DNA of 64,000 nucleotides from Rossellomorea marisflavi (GTDB taxonomy: Bacteria; Bacillota; Bacilli; Bacillales; Bacillaceae_B): positions 1,399,705-1,463,704 of the forward strand of contig NZ_LGUE01000001.1 in the NCBI RefSeq assembly GCF_001274775.1, given 5' to 3'. Position numbers and translations under genes: made by a program. The notes below the pieces were generated by a model. The model worked only from the letters and a program-made list of their open reading frames with translations. It was not told the DNA's origin and searched no databases. Position 1 is the stretch's first letter; each line of letters opens with the position of its first letter. Below, in pieces: positions 47,287 through 57,417 of the stretch.

Positions 47287-48756
47287 TTGTCCCAGCATGA
47301 TACGCCGTTATTTACCGGCTTAATGAATCATAGTAAAAAAAACCCTGTACAATTCCATATCCCCGGTCATAAGAAGGGGGCAGGGATGGACCCTGAATTC
47401 AAGGAGTTCATCGGTGAAAATGCTCTTTCCATCGACCTGATCAATATTGCCCCGTTGGATGACTTGCACCAGCCGAAGGGAATGATCAAAGAAGCCCAGG
47501 ATCTGGCTGCGAAAGCCTTTGGCGCTGATCATACGTTCTTCTCAGTGCAAGGGACGAGCGGCGCCATCATGACCATGGTGATGAGTGTATGCGGACCCGG
47601 AGATAAAATCATCGTTCCGCGTAATGTTCATAAATCCGTCATGTCCGCCATCGTATTCTCAGGTGCGACCCCTGTTTTCATCCATCCGGATATTGATGAG
47701 AATCTGGGGATTTCCCACGGGATCACAACAGATGCCGTTGCCCGCGCCCTGGAACAGAATCCCGATGCCAAAGGCGTTCTCGTCATCAATCCGACGTATT
47801 TCGGAATATCAGCAGATCTGAAGAAAATCGTGGAGATCGCCCACTCATATGATGTTCCTGTCCTTGTAGATGAAGCGCACGGCGTTCATATCCATTTTCA
47901 TGATGACCTGCCCCTTTCTGCCATGCAGGCCGGCGCAGATCTCGCTGCAACCAGCGTGCACAAACTGGGAGGGTCCATGACGCAGAGTTCGGTACTCAAT
48001 ATGAAGAATGGTCTTGTTTCACCCAAAAGGGTTCAGACCATTCTCAGCATGCTGACGACGACATCGACTTCCTACCTGCTTCTTGCCTCATTGGATGTGG
48101 CGAGGAAGCGTCTTGCCACTGAAGGTCACGAGCTTATCTCAAGAACCATCAACCTTGCCGAACGCATGCGGGATGAAATCAATGGCATTGAAGGGCTGTA
48201 TTGCGTAGGGAAAGAAATCCTTGGTACAAAAGCAACCTTCGACTATGATCCAACCAAACTGATCATCTCTGTAAAGGATCTCGGAATCAGCGGATTCGAT
48301 GCTGAAAAATGGCTGCGGGAGTCCCATAATATCGAGGTGGAATTATCCGATCTTTATAACATCCTTTGTATCATCACACCGGGTGATACCGAAAAGGACG
48401 CTTCCACATTGGTAAGTGCACTCAAAGAGCTTACCGAAAAGTTGAAACAGGACGGAGCCCGCGATCCGATCACGGTCATGCTGCCTGACATCCCCGTACT
48501 ATCCATCACGCCGAGGGATGCCTTTTATGCAGAAACCGAAGTCATCCCCATCGACGAAACGGTGGGAAGGACGATTGCAGAATTCATCATGGTGTACCCT
48601 CCCGGGATTCCGATCTTTATTCCGGGTGAGATCATCACGAAGGAAAATATCGAATACATCAAAACGAATATTGAAGCCGGACTGCCTGTACAAGGACCAG
48701 AAGATTATGATTTACGCCATCTTCGCGTCATCAAGGAACATCGTGCAATCCGTTGA
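47287..48756 (+). CDS. speA: Arginine decarboxylase SpeA (Orn/Lys/Arg decarboxylase family)
   Basis: SpeA decarboxylates arginine to agmatine, the first step of spermidine synthesis. The 489-residue protein is a PLP enzyme of fold type I. It has FHIPGHKKGAGMDPEF near residue 23, the aspartate motif VDEAHGVHIHFHD near residue 194 and the PLP lysine K226 in SVHKLGGS. TTG 47287 gives (M)SQHDTPLFTGL, matching B. subtilis SpeA; the ATG at 47275 overlaps the ribosome site. Lysine decarboxylase activity cannot be excluded. It converges on SR1. Confidence 0.92.
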   Translation: MSQHDTPLFTGLMNHSKKNPVQFHIPGHKKGAGMDPEFKEFIGENALSIDLINIAPLDDLHQPKGMIKEAQDLAAKAFGADHTFFSVQGTSGAIMTMVMSVCGPGDKIIVPRNVHKSVMSAIVFSGATPVFIHPDIDENLGISHGITTDAVARALEQNPDAKGVLVINPTYFGISADLKKIVEIAHSYDVPVLVDEAHGVHIHFHDDLPLSAMQAGADLAATSVHKLGGSMTQSSVLNMKNGLVSPKRVQTILSMLTTTSTSYLLLASLDVARKRLATEGHELISRTINLAERMRDEINGIEGLYCVGKEILGTKATFDYDPTKLIISVKDLGISGFDAEKWLRESHNIEVELSDLYNILCIITPGDTEKDASTLVSALKELTEKLKQDGARDPITVMLPDIPVLSITPRDAFYAETEVIPIDETVGRTIAEFIMVYPPGIPIFIPGEIITKENIEYIKTNIEAGLPVQGPEDYDLRHLRVIKEHRAIR

Positions 48757-48799
48757 TAAAAAAAGGATGAAGAGCCTCTGTCGCTCTTCATCCTTTTCT
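48757..48799. terminator. Bidirectional terminator of speA and SR1
   Basis: AAAGGATGAAGAG pairs with CTCTTCATCCTTT across CCTCTGTCG. The minus strand has a TTTTTTT run; the plus strand is T-rich. Confidence 0.88.
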
Positions 48800-48811
48800 T
48801 TATATCATCGA

Positions 48812-48931
48812 TCAATCATCAAGTTCCACATCATGTTCACAGTTACAGCAGTTAGAGAATAAAACAGAAACCTTTTCATCCTCATAATGCTCAATGGTGT
48901 TCAGACATGATTGACAAACGATTGTTCCCAT
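48812..48931 (-). CDS. sr1P: SR1P, GapA-binding small peptide
   Basis: SR1P binds GapA in B. subtilis, and the complex promotes RNase J1 action. The 39-residue peptide starts MGTIVCQSCLNTIEHYEDEK and has CxxC-type Cys pairs (CQSC, CCNC), as in the family. ATG 48931 is chosen because it matches the SR1P N-terminus; the frame extends upstream to 48994 but those codons precede the transcript start. Notably rnjA is 11 kb away in the same window. Confidence 0.88.
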   Translation of the reverse strand: MGTIVCQSCLNTIEHYEDEKVSVLFSNCCNCEHDVELDD

Positions 48932-48955
48932 TACGTTCATTCCCTTCTGTTTTGG

Positions 48956-48969
48956 TGTAAGCGTTTTAT
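48956..48969 (+). promoter_or_regulatory. cre-like site at the SR1 start
   Basis: TGTAAGCGTTTTAT fits TGWAARCGYTWNCW except for A at the C position. It overlaps the predicted start of SR1. CcpA and CcpN are reported to repress SR1 in B. subtilis. Confidence 0.55.
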
Positions 48970-48977
48970 CTGATTCT

Positions 48978-49006
48978 ATAATATTATAACACAATTAGAA
49001 AATCAA
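48978..49006 (-). promoter_or_regulatory. Sigma-A promoter of SR1
   Basis: On the minus strand TTGATT (49006-49001), a 17-base spacer and TATTAT (48983-48978) match 4/6 and 5/6. The predicted start is near 48971. Confidence 0.75.
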
Positions 49007-49577
49007 CCTTAAATTGTATAACTTTATTCTTCAAAACCCCATTATTCCTCCATACTAATAAGTGTATGTATGCGATTACATTTTGATGTGTGCGATTTCT
49101 TTATTTTTTTGAAAATAGACTAAATGTGCTTATGTCCAACCCCCTCAGATTTCAGTCGCCCCATTCCGTCAGGTGCTTTGGTCGATCACTGCCATTCCGT
49201 GAGTGATTGCCTAGCGCTCTAATGAGAAGATGACGCCTCCTTAAAATCAAAAAAGAAGCTGAGACAAATTTGTATTAGTCATAGTAAAACCCAAATCATT
49301 TGCCTACAATAAAGCAATTGATTCGGGTTTTAAATTTGTTTAATGAACATTCAAATTTCATCGTTTCCAGCGGTTGATCGGAGTGCAAGACGAAGACTCC
49401 AGCGGGAAGAGTAGCTGATGTGAGACCCCGCAGGCGTGCCGAGGAGGCTCACGGGCTACCCGCGGAAAGCGAAGTCTTGCACGGAGATCATGAGCGGTAG
49501 TAAGATCCTATACTGATCGTGTTCGGCATTAAAGGGGCCTTTTTTAGTTTTGTCCCTTCCTCTTCATGATTTCACGC
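49007..49577. other. Intergenic region with a structured repeat
   Basis: No CDS is visible between SR1 and the deacetylase gene. The left part (49007-49250) is AT-rich with two CCATTCCGT words and a weak hairpin near 49170-49195. The right part is the composite repeat described separately. Confidence 0.6.
49254..49558. repeat. Composite palindromic repeat, copy 1
   Basis: The element has a hairpin (AAAACCC 49286-49292 with GGGTTTT 49325-49331, extended by AATCA/TGATT and TTGC/GCAA) followed by a 100-bp core (49383-49482). The core has perfect 9-bp ends, GTGCAAGAC and GTCTTGCAC. Inside, GCGGG pairs with CCCGC, GTAGC with GCTAC and TGAG with CTCA. GAGACAAA at the left edge and TTTTGTCCC at the right edge are a weak outer inverted pair. 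The second copy is at 61578-61850. From memory, this core resembles a repeat scattered through many Bacillaceae genomes. Confidence 0.85.
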
Positions 49578-50405
49578 CTATTCGATTGTTTTGATCTTTG
49601 CCGGATCGAGGATTTCAAATCCTTTATCCTGAAGACCTTTCACGATATCGGGCACTGCTTCTGCCGTCCATGTCCGGTCATGCATCAACAGATTTGCCCC
49701 ATCCCCGAGATAAGGACTGTTGACCATGATGTCCGAGATGGCGGCCTTTGATTGGTACGCCTTTTCCCAGTCATACCCGTATGTCCAGTTCATGAGGGTC
49801 ATCTTCTCTTCTTTGACTACTTCCCTGCTCTCATCGGTGTTCTGTCCGAAGGGTGCGCGGAAGAAGACAGGACGTTCACCAATAATCGATTCTACCAGAT
49901 CATTCAGCTCTACGATTTCCTTCCGTTGCTCCTCAGGTGTCAGGTCCTTCAGAGAACTGTGATTATATGTATGGTTGCCGATCTCAAATCCCATATCGTG
50001 GATTTTCTTCAACTTTTCCTTTCCTTCATCTGATTGAAGGAAATGTCCGTTCACGAAAAAGATGGCGCCCACACCCATCTCCTTCAAATCTTCGGCAATC
50101 TTCACTGCATGCTCGTCGGGAGAATCATCGAATGTGAGGAGGGCGACTTTTTTGTTCGCATCTTTGATGGGATCGATCGTCCACGTGTTTTCATTCACCA
50201 CGTATTCGGGTTCAACCACTGCAGGAGTTTCTTCTTCCTCTACTTTCTCTTCACTGCTTTCTTCATCCGTGGCTTCCTTTGAAGCAGCCTCTTCTTTTTT
50301 TGGTTCTTCCTTCTTTTCCTTTGTAGTGCTTGAAGCCGTTTCACCGCTCGAGCAGGCACCAAGGAACACAAATAAGAACACAATTAATACGACTAATTTC
50401 TTCAT
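49578..50405 (-). CDS. NodB-family polysaccharide deacetylase lipoprotein
   Basis: The 275-residue product has a lipoprotein signal (VFLGAC, Cys near residue 18), then an acidic Lys/Glu linker (about 25-65) and a NodB domain (about 85-265). The motifs are complete: TFDDSPD (motif 1), GNHTYNHSS (metal His pair), FRAPFGQN and a final LLMHD. It probably deacetylates peptidoglycan or another wall polymer outside the cell. ATG 50405 is preferred over 50417 on ribosome-site spacing. The gene stands between SR1 and slp, an insertion relative to B. subtilis. Confidence 0.88.
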   Translation of the reverse strand: MKKLVVLIVFLFVFLGACSSGETASSTTKEKKEEPKKEEAASKEATDEESSEEKVEEEETPAVVEPEYVVNENTWTIDPIKDANKKVALLTFDDSPDEHAVKIAEDLKEMGVGAIFFVNGHFLQSDEGKEKLKKIHDMGFEIGNHTYNHSSLKDLTPEEQRKEIVELNDLVESIIGERPVFFRAPFGQNTDESREVVKEEKMTLMNWTYGYDWEKAYQSKAAISDIMVNSPYLGDGANLLMHDRTWTAEAVPDIVKGLQDKGFEILDPAKIKTIE

Positions 50406-50497
50406 ACCATCAAACACCTTTCCAATGTCACTTTGAACATTTTAACATAAACTTGTGACATCTGGAAAATATTCTAATCTTTCCTATCTGCAATCGG

Positions 50498-50746
50498 CTA
50501 AATAAGCTGAAGAACCCCCTCAAACAAAACTTTGAAAGCAAAGAAACAGCACAGGCTGGAAGAAGTAATGAACAGGGTCAATTTTCTGGATTGGACGATC
50601 TTCCCTGCTACGAGGAAGGAGAGATAGAAGAACAGGGCAAACATGATCCACTTATACTCAACATGATCTTTTGTCGAGAACCATTCGGCAATATAAAACA
50701 CGCTCCATAACATCAGCTGAACGAGGAAGGCAATATATACTTTCAT
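50498..50746 (-). CDS. Unrecognised 82-residue membrane protein
   Basis: The product has three hydrophobic segments (about 2-20, 33-50 and 58-78) and a short polar loop WFSTKDHVEYKW. I do not recognise a family. AAAGGATGTCGTCGG precedes ATG 50746; the frame continues upstream to 50926, but that part looks non-coding. It runs in the same direction as the deacetylase gene 92 bases away. Confidence 0.62.
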   Translation of the reverse strand: MKVYIAFLVQLMLWSVFYIAEWFSTKDHVEYKWIMFALFFYLSFLVAGKIVQSRKLTLFITSSSLCCFFAFKVLFEGVLQLI

Positions 50747-50955
50747 CCGACGACATCCTTTACCATGAAAATGAAGGCCTATATCTATACTATATTCTGC
50801 CCAAAGAAATATCAGTATGATTGTCTTTTCAATTCTGTAACATTTCCATGACTTTCCGCATAGAGGATATTTGTATGATAGAATGGTCCATAAGACAGTG
50901 TTAATAGTCATTATTTTACATTCCATACCATCCTACATAGAAAGAAGGAAGATGT

Positions 50956-51345
50956 ATGAAGCGCATATGTTTTCTAATGATCGCATCGACAGCTCTCCTC
51001 TTAAGTTCCTGCAGTGGGGTCTCTTCCCAAAAAGTGACCCATGCAACTGATGAAATGATCAGGAAGCAGGTGCTATTCTTCACGGATGATGAAAATCTCA
51101 CGAGTGAAATCCCCTATTATGATGCCATCCTGGAACTCAAGTCTAAGCATCCGGAGAGCCTGAAGCACCTTAAAGTCGTCAATGCCCGTTCCTCTGAAGA
51201 TCAGCCCGTGCTGGACAAGACGCCCGATTCCCCTGCCATATTAGTCATAGAAGACAACGAGGTCATATGTGAAATCGAAGGATCAACGAACAAGAATAGC
51301 ATCGTCAAGCCGGTGGCCCAGGCAATCTCCCATTGGTATGATTAA
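50956..51345 (+). CDS. slp: Slp-like small lipoprotein with thioredoxin-like features
   Basis: The 129-residue product has a lipobox LLLSSC (Cys near residue 19). The mature part reads like a small thioredoxin-type fold without redox Cys: QVLFFTDDENLTSE, YDAILELKSKHPE and a cis-Pro-like SPAILVIEDNEVI. Its place next to pdhD matches slp (small peptidoglycan-associated lipoprotein) of B. subtilis. GAAGGAAGATGT precedes the ATG. Confidence 0.75.
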   Translation: MKRICFLMIASTALLLSSCSGVSSQKVTHATDEMIRKQVLFFTDDENLTSEIPYYDAILELKSKHPESLKHLKVVNARSSEDQPVLDKTPDSPAILVIEDNEVICEIEGSTNKNSIVKPVAQAISHWYD

Positions 51346-51382
51346 AAAAAAGATGACCCTCTGATGAGGATCATCTTTTTTG
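51343..51382. terminator. Bidirectional terminator of slp and the pdh operon
   Basis: AAAAGATGACCCTC pairs with GAGGATCATCTTTT (one mismatch) across TGAT, with A- and T-tracts on either side. Confidence 0.85.
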
Positions 51383-51386
51383 TGTA

Positions 51387-52793
51387 TTACATGATGTGAA
51401 TTGGGCTTCCCATTGCTACTTCAGCAGCTTCCATTGAAATCTCACCTAGAGTCGGGTGAGCATGGATCGTCATGGCAACATCTTCTGCTGTCATGCCGGA
51501 TTCGATTGCAAGACCAAGTTCAGCGATCATATCAGAAGCACCGACACCAACGATTTGAGCACCGATGATGAGTCCGTCTTCTTTACGGGTGATCAGCTTC
51601 ATGAAGCCTTCTGTTTCGTTAAGAGCAAGGGCACGTCCGTTTGCTGCAAACGGGAATTTCGCTGCAACTACTTCGATTCCTTCTTCTTTTGCAGAAGCTT
51701 CAGAATGACCTACAGTCGCTAGTTCAGGATCTGTGAAGCAAACCGCAGGGATTCCAAGGTAATCAACTTCTGCAGGTTCACCAGAGATGACTTCTGCAGC
51801 GATTTTACCTTCATATGATGCTTTGTGAGCAAGTGGAGGACCATCAACGATGTCTCCGATTGCGAAGATATTTGAAATGTTTGTGCGGCATTGTTTGTCG
51901 ACTTTGATGACACCGCGGTCGCTCATTTCAACACCAAGCTCTTCAAGACCGATTTCGTCCGTGTTAGGGCGGCGTCCAACAGTTACAAGAACATAATCCG
52001 CTTCAACTGTTTTCTCTTCGCCTTTCACTTCGTATTTCACGACTACGCCGTTGTCGCTTTCTTCAACGCCTTTAGCCATAGCTTTTGTTACAACATCCAC
52101 GCCTTTTTTCTTGAGGCCTTTTTTCACGATGCTTGTCATTTGCTTTTCGAAGCCCATGAGGATATCGTCAGCGCCTTCAAGGATCGTTACTTCAGAACCA
52201 AGGTTGGCATAAGCTGTACCAAGTTCCGTACCGATGTAACCTCCACCGATGACAACGAGTTTGCCCGGTACTTCTTTAAGAGCTAGAGCTCCAGTAGAAT
52301 CGATTACACGTTTAGAGAACTTGAAGCTAGGGATTTCGATCGGACGAGATCCAGTAGCCAAGATCAAGTTTTTGAACGTATAGGTCTGTGCTGAATTTTC
52401 ATCCATTACACGAAGTGTGTTGGCATCTACAAGGTATGCTTCGCCGCGGACGATATCCGCTTTGTTTCCTTTAAGAAGGCCTTCTACACCACCGGTAAGT
52501 TTTTTCACGACGCCGGCTTTCCACTCCTGAACTTTATCGAAGTTCACTTTTACGTTTTCAGCAACGATACCCATGTCATCTGAATGCTGAGCACTGTGGA
52601 AGCGGTGACCCGCTGTGATAAGGGCTTTGGAAGGGATACATCCAACGTTCAGGCAAACCCCGCCAAGATTTTCTTTTTCTACGATTGTTACTTTTTGTCC
52701 AAGCTGTGCCGCACGGATGGCAGCTACATATCCACCAGGACCTGCACCGACTACTATAGTATCTGTTTCGATTGGGAAATCTCCTACTACCAT
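51387..52793 (-). CDS. pdhD: Dihydrolipoyl dehydrogenase (E3)
   Basis: E3 reoxidises the dihydrolipoyl arm of PdhC with FAD and NAD+; it may also serve other 2-oxoacid dehydrogenases. The 468-residue protein has an N-terminal FAD site [15 protein letters not shown] near residue 16, the redox disulfide [14 protein letters not shown] near residue 44, an NAD site [10 protein letters not shown] near residue 188 and the C-terminal HAHPTLGE with the catalytic His-Glu pair. Its ribosome site GGAGG overlaps the end of pdhC, four bases separating stop and start. Confidence 0.97.
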   Translation of the reverse strand: MVVGDFPIETDTIVVGAGPGGYVAAIRAAQLGQKVTIVEKENLGGVCLNVGCIPSKALITAGHRFHSAQHSDDMGIVAENVKVNFDKVQEWKAGVVKKLTGGVEGLLKGNKADIVRGEAYLVDANTLRVMDENSAQTYTFKNLILATGSRPIEIPSFKFSKRVIDSTGALALKEVPGKLVVIGGGYIGTELGTAYANLGSEVTILEGADDILMGFEKQMTSIVKKGLKKKGVDVVTKAMAKGVEESDNGVVVKYEVKGEEKTVEADYVLVTVGRRPNTDEIGLEELGVEMSDRGVIKVDKQCRTNISNIFAIGDIVDGPPLAHKASYEGKIAAEVISGEPAEVDYLGIPAVCFTDPELATVGHSEASAKEEGIEVVAAKFPFAANGRALALNETEGFMKLITRKEDGLIIGAQIVGVGASDMIAELGLAIESGMTAEDVAMTIHAHPTLGEISMEAAEVAMGSPIHIM

Positions 52794-52797
52794 TGAA

Positions 52798-54111
52798 TTA
52801 CGCCTCCATTAATAATAGTTCTGGATCGTTCAACAAACGTTTGATATGGTTTAGTGCATGTTGAGCAGTAGCACCATCGATCATACGGTGGTCAAAGCTC
52901 AATGATAATGCTAACACAGGTGCCGCTACAATTTCACCATTTTTCACTACAGGTTTTTCAGCGATACGGCCAACACCAAGGATGGCAACCTCTGGATGGT
53001 TGATAACCGGAGTGAACCATTGTCCGCCTGCAGAACCGATATTGGTGATTGTGCAAGATGCACCTTTCATTTCGTCACCGGCAAGTTTACCGTCACGGGC
53101 TTTACCAGCCAGTTCATTGATTTCATTTGAAATATTGAACATGGATTTACGGTCTGCATTTTTCACGACTGGTACAAGAAGACCTTTGTCTGTGTCAGCT
53201 GCAATTCCGATGTTGTAGTAATGTTTTTGAACGATTTCGCTTGTAGCGTCATCGATTGATGTATTAAGAGCCGGATATTCACGAAGGGCACTTGTCAATG
53301 CTTTTACGATGTATGGCAAGAATGTAAGCTTAACGCCTTTTTCTGCTGCCACTTCTTTGAACTTCTTACGGTGAGCCCAAAGTTTTGTCACATCGATCTC
53401 ATCCATCAGTGTAACGTGAGGAGCTGTGTGTTTAGAATTCACCATTGCTTTTGCGATGGCTTTACGCATACCGCTCATTTTCTCGCGAGTCTCTGGGTAT
53501 TCACCTTCTGGAGCTTTAACTGGAGCCGGAGCTTTTTCTTCTTTGGCAGGTGCCTCAGATTTAGCTTCAGTAGCTTGTGGAGCAGATCCTCCATTAGCAA
53601 ATGCATCGATATCTTCTTTTAGTACGCGTCCGTTTTTACCTGAACCAGATACTTCGCGGATTTCAACACCGTTTTCACGGGCATATTTACGTACAGAAGG
53701 CATTGCGATGACGCGTTTGTTAGGGTCAACTTCTTCTTTGCTCACTTCTTGACCTTCTTCTGCAGTACCTTGAACCTGAGCTTCTGTTTTTGCATCAGCT
53801 TTAGGCTCTTCTTTTTTATCGCTATCGCTATCGCTATCGCTGTCACTGCCCTTGAATTGAAGGTCTTCATAACCTGGTGCGTCGAAACGGATCAATGTAT
53901 CGCCAACGACTGCCACAGTTCCTTCTTCTACAAGGACTTCTTCAACCGTACCAGCAACTGGTGACGGGATTTCTACAACAGCTTTATCATTTTGGACTTC
54001 ACATAGTACGTCGTCCTCTTCTACTGTATCGCCAGCTTTTACAAACCACTTGACGATTTCACCTTCATGGATACCTTCACCGATATCAGGTAATTTGAAT
54101 TCAAATGCCAT
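52798..54111 (-). CDS. pdhC: Dihydrolipoyllysine acetyltransferase (E2)
   Basis: E2 forms the core of the pyruvate dehydrogenase complex and makes acetyl-CoA. The 437-residue chain has one lipoyl domain (1-80; lipoyl Lys in [11 protein letters not shown]), a linker with five Ser-Asp repeats (near 90-100), a peripheral-subunit-binding domain (about 130-170) and the catalytic domain (about 205-437) ending with [11 protein letters not shown] (catalytic His). The gene follows pdhB by a 123-base gap containing a long hairpin. Confidence 0.96.
   Translation of the reverse strand: MAFEFKLPDIGEGIHEGEIVKWFVKAGDTVEEDDVLCEVQNDKAVVEIPSPVAGTVEEVLVEEGTVAVVGDTLIRFDAPGYEDLQFKGSDSDSDSDSDKKEEPKADAKTEAQVQGTAEEGQEVSKEEVDPNKRVIAMPSVRKYARENGVEIREVSGSGKNGRVLKEDIDAFANGGSAPQATEAKSEAPAKEEKAPAPVKAPEGEYPETREKMSGMRKAIAKAMVNSKHTAPHVTLMDEIDVTKLWAHRKKFKEVAAEKGVKLTFLPYIVKALTSALREYPALNTSIDDATSEIVQKHYYNIGIAADTDKGLLVPVVKNADRKSMFNISNEINELAGKARDGKLAGDEMKGASCTITNIGSAGGQWFTPVINHPEVAILGVGRIAEKPVVKNGEIVAAPVLALSLSFDHRMIDGATAQHALNHIKRLLNDPELLLMEA
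53818..53847. repeat. Hexanucleotide tandem repeat in the pdhC linker
   Basis: ATCGCT occurs four times in a row, then one diverged unit GTCACT. On the coding strand it encodes five Ser-Asp dipeptides. Such repeats can change length by slippage without breaking the frame. Confidence 0.9.
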
Positions 54112-54180
54112 GGATCCTACCTCCTGGTTTTATCATGATTGAATAGATGAATGTGATGGATCTTTTTTTCTCTATATAGT

Positions 54181-54216
54181 AGAAAATAGAAGGGTGTTGC
54201 TTCCCTTCTATTTTCT
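54181..54216. other. Long hairpin between pdhB and pdhC
   Basis: AGAAAATAGAAGGG (54181-54194) pairs perfectly with CCCTTCTATTTTCT (54203-54216) across eight bases. On the pdh strand no T-run follows, so it is not a simple terminator. It may stabilise the pdhAB mRNA end or mark a processing site. Confidence 0.75.
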
Positions 54217-54234
54217 TTTTCTATCCGAATAGGA

Positions 54235-55212
54235 TTAGAATTCAAGTACTTTCTTAGCTGTTTCGATTACATCTTTGTAATTCGGAAGCCAAACTGTCTC
54301 AGCTTGAGAGAACGAGAATACAGTATCAGGTGCCGCTACACGTAGTACTGGCGCCTCAAGGCTAAGGATCGCACGGTCATTGATTTCAGCAACGACGTTT
54401 GCAGCGATACCTGCTTGTTTTTGAGCTTCTTGGACAACGATCGCACGGTTTGTCTTTTCGACAGATGCCATGATGGTCTCGATATCAAGCGGGCTCACTG
54501 TACGAAGGTCGATGACCTCTACAGAATAGCCTTCTTTTTCAAGTTCATCGGCAGCTTTCAATGACTCATGGACCATTGCACCGTATGTGATGATGGAAAG
54601 GTCTGAACCTTCGCGTTTCACAGCGGCTTTACCAAGTTCGATTGTATACTCTTCTTCCGGAACTTCTTCACGGAATGAACGGTATAGTTTCATGTGCTCA
54701 AGGAAGATGACAGGATCGTTATCACGGATCGCTGAGATCAAAAGACCTTTAGCCTCATATGGAGTTGATGGGATAACCACTTTAAGACCAGGTTGCTGAG
54801 CAACAAGTCCTTCAAGGCTGTCCGCGTGAAGTTCAGGAGTATGAACCCCACCACCGAATGGAGAACGGATCGTGATCGGTGAAGAGTAAGCTCCACCAGA
54901 ACGATAGCGCATACGAGCCATTTGGCCGGAAATTGAATCCATTACTTCGTATACGAAACCGAAGAATTGGATTTCTGGAACGGGACGGAACCCTTCCAAT
55001 GCTAGACCGATTGATAGTCCGCCGATACCTGATTCTGCAAGCGGCGTATCGAATACACGGTCTTCACCGAATTCTTTTTGAAGTCCTTCCGTTGCACGGA
55101 ATACACCACCGTTTAGACCTACGTCTTCACCAAAAACTAGTACGTCTTCGTTGTTGCGTAGTTCTGTGCGCAGTGCATCAGTGATCGCTTGAATCATTGT
55201 CATTTGCGCCAT
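54235..55212 (-). CDS. pdhB: Pyruvate dehydrogenase E1 beta subunit
   Basis: This is the beta chain of the thiamine-diphosphate E1 that decarboxylates pyruvate. The 325-residue protein begins [18 protein letters not shown], with the conserved [19 protein letters not shown] near residue 27 and [15 protein letters not shown] near residue 60. The length matches the B. subtilis protein. It starts three bases after the pdhA stop, so translation is coupled. Confidence 0.97.
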   Translation of the reverse strand: MAQMTMIQAITDALRTELRNNEDVLVFGEDVGLNGGVFRATEGLQKEFGEDRVFDTPLAESGIGGLSIGLALEGFRPVPEIQFFGFVYEVMDSISGQMARMRYRSGGAYSSPITIRSPFGGGVHTPELHADSLEGLVAQQPGLKVVIPSTPYEAKGLLISAIRDNDPVIFLEHMKLYRSFREEVPEEEYTIELGKAAVKREGSDLSIITYGAMVHESLKAADELEKEGYSVEVIDLRTVSPLDIETIMASVEKTNRAIVVQEAQKQAGIAANVVAEINDRAILSLEAPVLRVAAPDTVFSFSQAETVWLPNYKDVIETAKKVLEF

Positions 55213-55215
55213 GGC

Positions 55216-56340
<1,125 letters not shown>

Positions 56341-56465
56341 CTATCCTTTCTACATGCATTTATTTTGGTTTTTTACATACAAAGTTTAGATTACCCAAAT
56401 CAAGTATGACTTACCACATATCCGTGGACACACTGTTACTAGTTTTCCACAAATACTCAGAAAGA

Positions 56466-56488
56466 AAACCCAATTTTAAAATCGGGTT
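56466..56488 (-). promoter_or_regulatory. Hairpin with T-rich tail in the pdhA leader
   Basis: On the minus strand AACCCGATTTT and AAAATTGGGTT pair with one G-T pair and are followed by TTCTTTCTG. It lies between the candidate promoter and pdhA, where an attenuator could act. Confidence 0.4.
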
Positions 56489-56546
56489 GATCTGTACTAC
56501 TCAACACGGGATGCTGACTAATACAATATTAAATCACCTCTATTAG

Positions 56547-56574
56547 TTTACAATACCTATTTTCGGTACGTCAA
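56547..56574 (-). promoter_or_regulatory. Candidate promoter of pdhA
   Basis: On the minus strand TTGACG (56574-56569), a 16-base spacer and TGTAAA (56552-56547) match 5/6 and 4/6. No better pair is seen downstream of the ykyA terminator. Confidence 0.45.
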
Positions 56575-56724
56575 CGACAAAGTGCTATATTTTATAAGTT
56601 CTCTTTTATATTCAGACAACTTCAAGATGATTGTCTGAAGCCATCTGTATTACTGAGGTCTGACCACCTGTTATATATAATAGTTTCTTTTTTACGATTC
56701 TGTTATAGAGTAACTCCGAAGCAA

Positions 56725-56754
56725 ATAAAAAAGACGGCAACGGGTGCCGTCTTC
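56725..56754 (-). terminator. Terminator of ykyA
   Basis: AAGACGGCA pairs with TGCCGTCTT across ACGGG. On the minus strand TTTTTTATTTG follows. Confidence 0.85.
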
Positions 56755-56760
56755 CATCAA

Positions 56761-57417
56761 TCAATCCTTTTTCTCTTCGAATGCCTCATTGGAATATAGA
56801 TCCTTCTTTGCTTCATTGTATTCATTCGTCTTGTCATTGTACTCATCATTCAATTTGGAGACTTTTTCATACTCCTTGTTGATCGATGTGACCTGCTTTT
56901 CCAGTTGTTCCATCGTGAGGTCTTCTTTTTTGAGCATTTCATACAGTTCCTTATCCCCGTCAAGGACGTTCAGATAGGATTTCGTCAGCTTTCCGTGGAG
57001 CTCATAGCGTACCTTCATCGTTTTCTCCAGTGACTGAGCCTGTTTCTTTAGATCTGCGTTATCTAGTTTTTCTATGTATTTGGATGCATCTGCGAACGTC
57101 TCTTTAGCCTCGTCCATGGACGTTTGCTCTTTTTGGATATACTCTTTCCTCTTATCGACATTCTTCAAAGCTTCGTCTGAAAGCTCCTGGATTTTGTCCA
57201 TTTCCTTCATTCCAAGTCCCATGATGGTCTCATAAAGGTTTTGCTCTTTCTTCTCCAGCTCCTGCAGCGGCTTTTGGGCTTCAGCGTATGGCTTTTCCTT
57301 GGAAACGGTTTCTTCCATGACATCCTGAAGGCTTTCTTCCGGTGATGATGTCGCTGAACATCCCATCAATAAAAGTGCGACTGCACCTGTAACGATTGCA
57401 AAACGAAATTTCGACAC
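56761..57417 (-). CDS. ykyA: YkyA family cell-wall-binding lipoprotein
   Basis: The 218-residue product has a lipobox LLLMGC (Cys near residue 20), followed by an almost entirely helical, Lys/Glu-rich chain with long coiled coils (about 45-210). It matches the YkyA putative cell-wall-binding lipoprotein family. The start is GTG 57417, preceded by GGGGGATCTGATC. It sits between def and pdhA, as in B. subtilis, and is terminated before the pdh promoter. Confidence 0.88.
   Translation of the reverse strand: MSKFRFAIVTGAVALLLMGCSATSSPEESLQDVMEETVSKEKPYAEAQKPLQELEKKEQNLYETIMGLGMKEMDKIQELSDEALKNVDKRKEYIQKEQTSMDEAKETFADASKYIEKLDNADLKKQAQSLEKTMKVRYELHGKLTKSYLNVLDGDKELYEMLKKEDLTMEQLEKQVTSINKEYEKVSKLNDEYNDKTNEYNEAKKDLYSNEAFEEKKD

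Larger units (their letters stand above)
48757..48971 (-). ncRNA. sr1: SR1-like dual-function regulatory RNA
   Basis: A sigma-A promoter (48978-49006), the SR1P reading frame and an intrinsic terminator define a transcript of about 210 bases. In B. subtilis SR1 (about 205 bases) lies in the same place beside speA. It base-pairs with ahrC mRNA to block its translation and also encodes SR1P. A cre-like site overlaps the expected start. The pairing with ahrC cannot be checked within this window. Confidence 0.82.

Noticed and set aside
49110..49250. CCATTCCGT pair and hairpin left of repeat copy 1
   Set aside because: The repeat is only nine bases and the hairpin has interruptions; no function can be supported.
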